From JACQNR01 sp049515175 (GTDB lineage Bacteria > Acidobacteriota > Terriglobia > UBA7540), in NCBI GenBank assembly GCA_049515175.1, contig JBEKUI010000250.1, positions 1 through 10,899 on the forward strand: a DNA stretch of 10,899 nt, given 5' to 3'. Position numbers and translations under genes: made by a program. Positions 6,470 to 10,899 of this stretch are shown here, in pieces. The stretch's first letter is position 1, and each line of letters opens with the position of its first letter. Under the pieces are notes generated by a model. The model saw only the letters and a program-made list of their open reading frames with translations, did not search any database and was not told the DNA's origin.

Positions 6470-6838
6470 ATGTCAGCTAAATGCGGCAAGGGAGTTTACT
6501 ACCTTTTGGTGTTTTTGGGGCTTGCCCTGATGTGCGGGCGCGCGCCCGCGCAAATGATCACTGGAGAGATCAGTGGCACGGTTCTGGATTCTTCCGGTGC
6601 CGTGATTCCAGATGCCAGCATCGCCTTGACGAGCGAGGATACCGGGGCCTATCACCTTGACGAGCGAGGATACCGGGGCCTTGCGGACGGTTGCGAGCAG
6701 CGGGAGTGGAGAGTTCGTGTTCACGGCGTTGCGCCCTGGTACGTACACTGTCAAAGTGGAGAAGGCGGGCTTCCAGGCGTACGAACGGAAGGGGATCGTA
6801 TTGACCGCCAGTCAGCGTGTGGCTCTGGGCAGCATTAA
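6470..6838 (+). pseudogene. N-terminal fragment of the TonB-dependent receptor, split off by a frameshift
   Basis: This is the true start of the receptor gene. The ATG at 6470 is preceded by GGAGGAGG at 6453-6460, nine bases upstream. The first ~28 residues form a classic signal peptide: basic start (MSAKCGKG), hydrophobic core (YYLLVFLGLALMCG) and a cleavage site after RAPAQ. Then comes the start of a carboxypeptidase-regulatory-like beta-sandwich domain (GEISGTVLDSSGAVIPDASI). Sense continues to about position 6650. Beyond that, a 31-bp tandem duplication throws the frame off, and roughly 60 meaningless residues run to a stop at 6836-6838. The rest of the domain continues in another frame from 6657. 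As it stands, this frame encodes only a short exported peptide. It is real coding sequence, but part of a broken or switchable gene. Confidence 0.85.
6620..6681 (+). repeat. 31-bp tandem duplication that breaks the receptor frame
   Basis: Bases 6620-6650 and 6651-6681 are two head-to-tail copies of a 31-bp unit (beginning ATCGCC in copy 1 and ATCACC in copy 2). They are identical except for one G/A difference at 6623/6654. Because 31 is not a multiple of three, the duplication moves the downstream reading frame. Deleting exactly one copy joins ...DASIALTSEDTGA to LRTVASSGSGEF, the expected continuation of the domain. Confidence 0.95.
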
Positions 6839-9800
6839 ACTCACCGTCGGCCAGGTGACACAGACAGTTGAAGTGACGGCAGCAGGTGAAGCGGTCAACA
6901 CGGAAAGCGCCGATACTTTCGGACAACTATCGACGATCCAGGTCGACAACGTGGGTATCAAAGGCCGCGACGTCATGCAACTGTTGCGCGTGCTCCCCGG
7001 TGTCACCACCCTGACCGTAGTCCCCTGGGGAGAAATCTCCGACACGGACCCTGCAGGCACGGGGTCGAACGGCGGGCAGTTCGGGAGCTTCACGCCATCG
7101 GTGGGCGGAGCTCGCCTTTTCTGGAACACCGTCTTGGTGGATGGACAGGTAGGCTCCAACCCTGATTTCGCTGGGATGTTGATGCAGGCTCAGAGCATGG
7201 ACGCCATTGCTGAGATGAAGCTGGTATCCAACAACTACACGGCTGAATACGGGCGGAACCTCGGTTCAACTGTTGCTCTCGTGAGCAAGTCCGGCACCAA
7301 GGACTTCCATGGCACGGTGTACGGCTATAAGCGTTCCGAGAAACTGAACGCCAACGACTTTTTCAACAACCGAGACGGCGTCGAGAAGCCGATCTACAGA
7401 TTTGGCACTTTCGGTCTTGCCGTTGGCGGCCCCATCTATATCCCCAACAAGTTCAACGCCAACAAGGAAAAGCTGTTTTTCTTCTACTCCGAAGAAGACT
7501 GGCGGGTCAAGCAACCTTGGGGAAGGAACACAGTGACCGTTCCGACCGCCTTGGAGCGCCAAGGTGATTTCTCACAAAGCATCCACCAAGGCCAACTTGA
7601 TAATCAGGGCAACCCCATCCCGGTGGTGCTCACCGATCCCGACCCGACAAACCCGAACCCCATCGTCAACAACGTCGTCCCGGGGTCCAGGATCAACTCA
7701 CAAGCCCAGATCCTTCTGAACTTCATGCCTCTGCCGAACCGAGTTGATCCGTCGCTGCCTTACAACTATGAGTGGCAGGACAACTGCGAAATTCCCAAGC
7801 GTCTGCAGGCGCTCAAACTCGACTACCACCCAACGGCAAAAGATACCTTCACGCTGAGCGGCCGGCGCTGGTGGGTGGACACGCGGGCTTACGGGTGCCG
7901 GGTCCTGGGTTTTGCTGGGGACCTTCCCATCTTCAAGCACCACTACAAGGAGTCGACGGACACTATACAGCTCGGATGGACGCGTGTCTTCGCTCCAACC
8001 GTCGTGAATGAGTTTCAGACCGGCTTTGTCGGCGAAAAGGAGAAGGGTCCTGTCGCCAACCTGTTTGGGCGCACTCCGACGAACTACTTTGACCCCATCA
8101 AGCGCTCGACCCTGGGCTTCACGTTGGGACAACTCTATCCTGGGGCCAACCCCGACGACCTCATTCCCTCGGCGAGCTTTAATTTCGTTCCCAGCGCGGC
8201 GTATCTTGGGGCCGATGATCCCCGCCTTCCCGATAACCAAGGCTACCCGCGGTTCAACTTTGAAGATAGCCTCAGCTGGATCAAGGGGCCTCACACCTTC
8301 AAGTTCGGCATCCACTTCGAGCGCAATTGGGCCACGGACGGTCCTCGTGCGGACTGTTTCAATGGCTGTTTCGATTTTACACACGATGTGAACAACCCAG
8401 GGGATACAGGCTGGGATTATGCCAACGCGATTGTGGGGAATTTCCGAAGGTATTCAGAGTCCGACAGCCGGAAGTTCTATCTCATGGCAAACACTGTCGT
8501 AGAGTGGTTTGCCCAGGATACTTGGAAAGTAAATCGAAAATTGACCCTCACGATGGGCGCCCGGTTCTCCTGGTTCACCCCCTGGAAGGTCAACAAAGGG
8601 CTGGGGGCGGAATTCGTGGCGAGTGGCTATGACGCAAGCCAGGTGCCACCGCTTTACTTGCCCGTGCAGGATCCCAACGGTGCACCGGGAGTTGAGATTG
8701 CCCAGAACCCAACTACCGGGCAATACTATCCGGCCGTTTACGTCGGCGCCTTCACCGGCCCCTTCAATTTCCCCGGCATGGTGCTGAGCTCAGACAAGAG
8801 CTACCCGGCAGGTTTCCGCGTGCAGCATAATGTACAGGTGATGCCGCGGTTCGGTTTTTCCTATGACCCGTTCGGAAATGGCAAGACCGCCATCCGGGGC
8901 GGCTTCGGGACTATGAAGCAGGCGGTTCCATCCTACAGCTCCGTTTACGCGTGGAGCATGGTCATCAATCCTCCCGTCCAGATTGAGCCGCGCATCTTCT
9001 ACGGGAATATGGATACGCTCCTGCAACGGTCGGGGTTGCTCTTCCCAGGCAGTACGAGCGCCATCCAGTTGCAAGATGAGAAGATACCCAGCATCTACCG
9101 ATACAGCTTAGGGATTCAGCGGGACATCGGTCACGCGACCGTCGTGGACGTTTCCTACGTCGGCAATGTGGGCAAGCATCTGCTTCAATCTCAAGACCAG
9201 AACGTCATCCCTTACGGAGCCCGCTTCCAATCGCAGCACATCGACCCTGTAACGGGATTGGCCTACCCGGATGACTTCTTCCGGCCCATTCCGGGCTATG
9301 AGGGAATCAGTACGGCGATGAACTCAGGGACATCCAATTACAACTCCTTGCAAGTGGCCTTGAATCGTCGGTTTGCGCGAGGAGTATCATTTGGGGTTGC
9401 CTATACTTACGCGAAGACCATGAACACCGGCAGCGGTGAAGGCGATCTCCTGCCAAAATTCCGACCCTGGCGGATCTGGATGTATGGGCCGGCCAACTTC
9501 GACCAGACCCACATGTTCGTCTTCAACTACGTCTGGGACCTCCCGAAACCCAGCAAGCGCTTCTCGAGTTCTGGGGCGAGACTCGTCGTCGGCAGCGTCC
9601 TCGACAATTGGCAGGTTTCTGGAGTCACCACCATGGCCAGCGGCCTGCCCCAGGGGATTAGCATGGGCACCGTGTCGGGGGTTGATCTTTCCGGTGGGGG
9701 TGATGGCACGCGGGCGAATGTGATCGCACGACCGCAACTCTCCCATGGCGCCCGGACCTTCGACCGCTGGTTCAATACTGCTGCTTTTGTGATGCCGGCT

Positions 9801-10118
9801 CTGCCGGACAAGACAGACCCCAACAACCCAATTGTCGATCCCGGCAATGCTTCAGTGTTCCCTATTCGCGGGCCGGGACAGAATAACTGGGACATCACCT
9901 TGACGAAGAAGTTCCCATTGAAGAGTGAGCGCCGGTCCTTTATGTTCCGCGCCGAATTCTACAACGCTTTCAACCACACGCAGTTTTCGGCGATCGATAC
10001 GAGTGCGACCTTCGATGACACGACAGCTGGGTCCCCCCAAGTGAACAACACCTTCGGCCAGGTCGTCGCGACGCGCCAGCCGCGCGTCATCCAGCTCTCT
10101 ATCCGGTTCGATTTCTGA
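6657..10118 (+). CDS. TonB-dependent receptor (Oar-type), main body, out of frame with its signal peptide
   Basis: This frame of 1153 codons encodes the rest of a large outer-membrane receptor for energy-dependent uptake, or for surface binding. It starts mid-domain: residues 1-75 complete a carboxypeptidase-regulatory-like fold (FVFTALRPGTYTVKVEKAGF). A plug domain follows at about 95-235 (LLRVLPGVTT, VLVDGQ, TAEYGRNLGSTVALVSKSGT), then a long beta-barrel with alternating aromatic strands, ending in RVIQLSIRFDF. A terminal Phe is the usual outer-membrane assembly signal. The frame is closed by a stop at 6627-6629, and its first possible start is a TTG at 6657 with no ribosome site. Without the upstream fragment (6470 onward) it would lack a signal peptide and could not reach the outer membrane. 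Removing one 31-bp repeat copy gives a normal 1205-residue protein. A terminator-like hairpin lies after the stop. The ligand is unknown; a carbohydrate is inferred from the neighbours. Confidence 0.93.
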   Translation: MTSEDTGALRTVASSGSGEFVFTALRPGTYTVKVEKAGFQAYERKGIVLTASQRVALGSIKLTVGQVTQTVEVTAAGEAVNTESADTFGQLSTIQVDNVGIKGRDVMQLLRVLPGVTTLTVVPWGEISDTDPAGTGSNGGQFGSFTPSVGGARLFWNTVLVDGQVGSNPDFAGMLMQAQSMDAIAEMKLVSNNYTAEYGRNLGSTVALVSKSGTKDFHGTVYGYKRSEKLNANDFFNNRDGVEKPIYRFGTFGLAVGGPIYIPNKFNANKEKLFFFYSEEDWRVKQPWGRNTVTVPTALERQGDFSQSIHQGQLDNQGNPIPVVLTDPDPTNPNPIVNNVVPGSRINSQAQILLNFMPLPNRVDPSLPYNYEWQDNCEIPKRLQALKLDYHPTAKDTFTLSGRRWWVDTRAYGCRVLGFAGDLPIFKHHYKESTDTIQLGWTRVFAPTVVNEFQTGFVGEKEKGPVANLFGRTPTNYFDPIKRSTLGFTLGQLYPGANPDDLIPSASFNFVPSAAYLGADDPRLPDNQGYPRFNFEDSLSWIKGPHTFKFGIHFERNWATDGPRADCFNGCFDFTHDVNNPGDTGWDYANAIVGNFRRYSESDSRKFYLMANTVVEWFAQDTWKVNRKLTLTMGARFSWFTPWKVNKGLGAEFVASGYDASQVPPLYLPVQDPNGAPGVEIAQNPTTGQYYPAVYVGAFTGPFNFPGMVLSSDKSYPAGFRVQHNVQVMPRFGFSYDPFGNGKTAIRGGFGTMKQAVPSYSSVYAWSMVINPPVQIEPRIFYGNMDTLLQRSGLLFPGSTSAIQLQDEKIPSIYRYSLGIQRDIGHATVVDVSYVGNVGKHLLQSQDQNVIPYGARFQSQHIDPVTGLAYPDDFFRPIPGYEGISTAMNSGTSNYNSLQVALNRRFARGVSFGVAYTYAKTMNTGSGEGDLLPKFRPWRIWMYGPANFDQTHMFVFNYVWDLPKPSKRFSSSGARLVVGSVLDNWQVSGVTTMASGLPQGISMGTVSGVDLSGGGDGTRANVIARPQLSHGARTFDRWFNTAAFVMPALPDKTDPNNPIVDPGNASVFPIRGPGQNNWDITLTKKFPLKSERRSFMFRAEFYNAFNHTQFSAIDTSATFDDTTAGSPQVNNTFGQVVATRQPRVIQLSIRFDF

Positions 10119-10140
10119 TCGACCCGGGAATGAATCTCAC

Positions 10141-10164
10141 GCCGGGCCGCCGTAGCGGTCCGGC
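10141..10164 (+). terminator. Hairpin terminator after the receptor gene
   Basis: GCCGGGCCGC (10141-10150) pairs with GCGGTCCGGC (10155-10164) around a CGTA loop, giving a 10-bp GC-rich stem with one G-U pair. It is followed by ACTTCTTTGTGT, a modest T-rich tail. It lies 22 bases after the receptor stop, where an intrinsic terminator is expected. Confidence 0.65.
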
Positions 10165-10498
10165 ACTTCTTTGTGTAAGGCCAATCAGAGGCGGCGAAGG
10201 GGAACGGGCGCGATTTTCAGCGAAGGAACACAATTGGCTGGGTCCAACGGCACCCAGGAATCGCCCGTCTTCGTCTCACCATTGCTCTACCAGCACAGTA
10301 AAGACTGCGTGGCAGCGCTCTGCTGTTTTCGTGTGAGATTCGGCCTCCTGGTTCAATCCGCGCAACGGGATGGGGATTCGTATTTCGAAACCGGAAGGGC
10401 CGGAATGGACATCGCCAACCGCCCCCGACAGCGATGATTGGGCCCTGCTCCTGAAAGCGATGTAGGTAACATGCGCTTGATAATTCATGGAGGAAGCG
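10165..10498. other. Non-coding intergenic stretch rich in inverted repeats
   Basis: I see no credible gene in these 334 bases. Two adjacent nested stem structures can be drawn. The first is 10204-10268: outer ACGGGC/GATT arms pairing with AATC/GCCCGT, and inner CTGGGT with ACCCAG. The second is 10274-10338: TCTCAC with GTGAGA, and inner CAGCA with TGCTG. A shorter imperfect hairpin is at 10374-10392. The stretch may be the leader or promoter region of the downstream DUF5060 gene or may hold a small RNA. No known riboswitch was recognised and no convincing promoter was found. Confidence 0.4.
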
Positions 10499-10899
10499 AT
10501 GAATCGGTGGCTTGAAAACTCAAAGGCGCGAGTTTTGGCTTCGAAGGGAAGGACGTCTTCCCTCCCCAGGTTGAGGTGGTTCTTGAGTCTGGATCTTGTG
10601 GGTAAAGGAAACAGGTGGGCACTGTCGGTTGTATGCCTTGTGCTGGCCCTGGCGCAGCCGGGAACACTGTGGGGCGTCCCACGCGACGTGACTTCTTCCC
10701 AGTCGGCCCAGTCGGTAGAGGCCTACGATTTCGTCGAGGTCACGCTGAACGTATCGGGCCCGGATGCCAAGAACCCTTTCACCGATGCTTCGGTGGAAGG
10801 ACAGTTTGGCAAAGTTGGGGAAAGCGCTCGGCTGTCGGTGGACGGGTTCTGTGATTCCCCGGACGGCAGCGTGTTTCGCATCCGCTTCATGCCTTCCAG
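10499..10899 (+). CDS. Secreted DUF5060-domain protein, probable glycoside hydrolase N-terminus (cut by right edge)
   Basis: The frame is open from the ATG at 10499 to the window end (133 codons plus two bases). GGAGGA at 10489-10494, four bases upstream, supports the start. After a long basic N-terminal region (about 1-40) comes a hydrophobic segment (WALSVVCLVLALAQPGTLWG, about 40-59) that looks like a signal peptide core or anchor. From about residue 73 the sequence VEAYDFVEVTLNVSGP, then NPFTDASVEGQF, and later VDGFCDSPDGSVFRIRFMPS, follows the pattern of DUF5060. This small beta-sandwich domain is typically found at the N-terminus of secreted glycoside hydrolases of the DUF4038/apiosidase-like type. 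The catalytic domain would lie beyond the window, so enzyme class and substrate are inference. Its position behind a TonB-dependent receptor fits a glycan-degradation locus. The unusually long stretch before the hydrophobic segment could mean a later true start. Confidence 0.75.
   Translation, partial: MNRWLENSKARVLASKGRTSSLPRLRWFLSLDLVGKGNRWALSVVCLVLALAQPGTLWGVPRDVTSSQSAQSVEAYDFVEVTLNVSGPDAKNPFTDASVEGQFGKVGESARLSVDGFCDSPDGSVFRIRFMPS

Noticed and set aside
6620..6681. Programmed ribosomal frameshifting as the explanation for the split receptor
   Set aside because: There is no slippery heptamer or other shift signal, and the exact tandem duplication fully explains the frame change.
10346..10366. 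GGTTCAATCC resembling a tRNA T-arm
   Set aside because: The flanking bases do not form the T-stem and no acceptor, anticodon or D arm can be fitted on either strand.
10479..10484. GATAAT as a -10 box for the DUF5060 gene
   Set aside because: It is only 15 bases before the ATG, so transcription would start within the ribosome site, and no -35 is seen at the right distance.
10171..10488. Short open frames on both strands in the gap before the DUF5060 gene
   Set aside because: They have no ribosome sites and no recognisable protein features, and they overlap each other on opposite strands.
10615..10854. Plus-strand open frame inside the last gene
   Set aside because: The frame starting at 10499 has a strong ribosome site, a hydrophobic export segment and a DUF5060 pattern; this one is an out-of-frame shadow.

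Overview
The window is GC-rich, densely coding bacterial DNA, most likely from an Acidobacteriota member. That assignment is an inference from gene content: a very large Oar-type TonB-dependent receptor with an N-terminal carboxypeptidase-regulatory-like domain, a DUF5060 protein beside it, and a Gfo/Idh/MocA oxidoreductase with SDR partners. No rRNA, tRNA, CRISPR array, insertion sequence or integrase was seen.

Layout. Positions 2-583 (+) hold the C-terminal part of a zinc metalloprotease-like protein cut by the left edge. Converging on it is a leftward pair: an SDR oxidoreductase (2959-2174), which has a good sigma70-type promoter at 3034-3005, followed by an APC-superfamily permease (2040-649). 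After a 361-base divergent intergenic region, a rightward pair follows: a Gfo/Idh/MocA oxidoreductase (3321-4370) and a second SDR (4399-5160), 28 bases apart and probably one operon. Six bases beyond it ends a leftward AraC-family regulator (6141-5167). Its divergent upstream region (6142-6469) leads to a TonB-dependent receptor (6470-10118). A hairpin terminator follows the receptor, then about 330 bases rich in inverted repeats. Last is the 5' part of a secreted DUF5060 protein (10499 to the right edge), probably the N-terminus of a glycoside hydrolase.

How the genes may work together (inference): receptor, putative glycosidase, AraC-type cupin regulator, sugar-type Gfo/Idh/MocA dehydrogenase and two SDRs look like a small carbohydrate uptake and oxidation locus. 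The substrate cannot be read from the sequence.

The clearest anomaly is in the receptor gene. A 31-bp tandem duplication (6620-6650 and 6651-6681, one mismatch) shifts the frame and separates the signal peptide and start of the first domain from the remaining 1153 codons. Removing either copy restores one 1205-residue receptor. This could be a real reversible on/off switch, a recent inactivating mutation, or an assembly error. I did not find a convincing wholly new multi-gene system.
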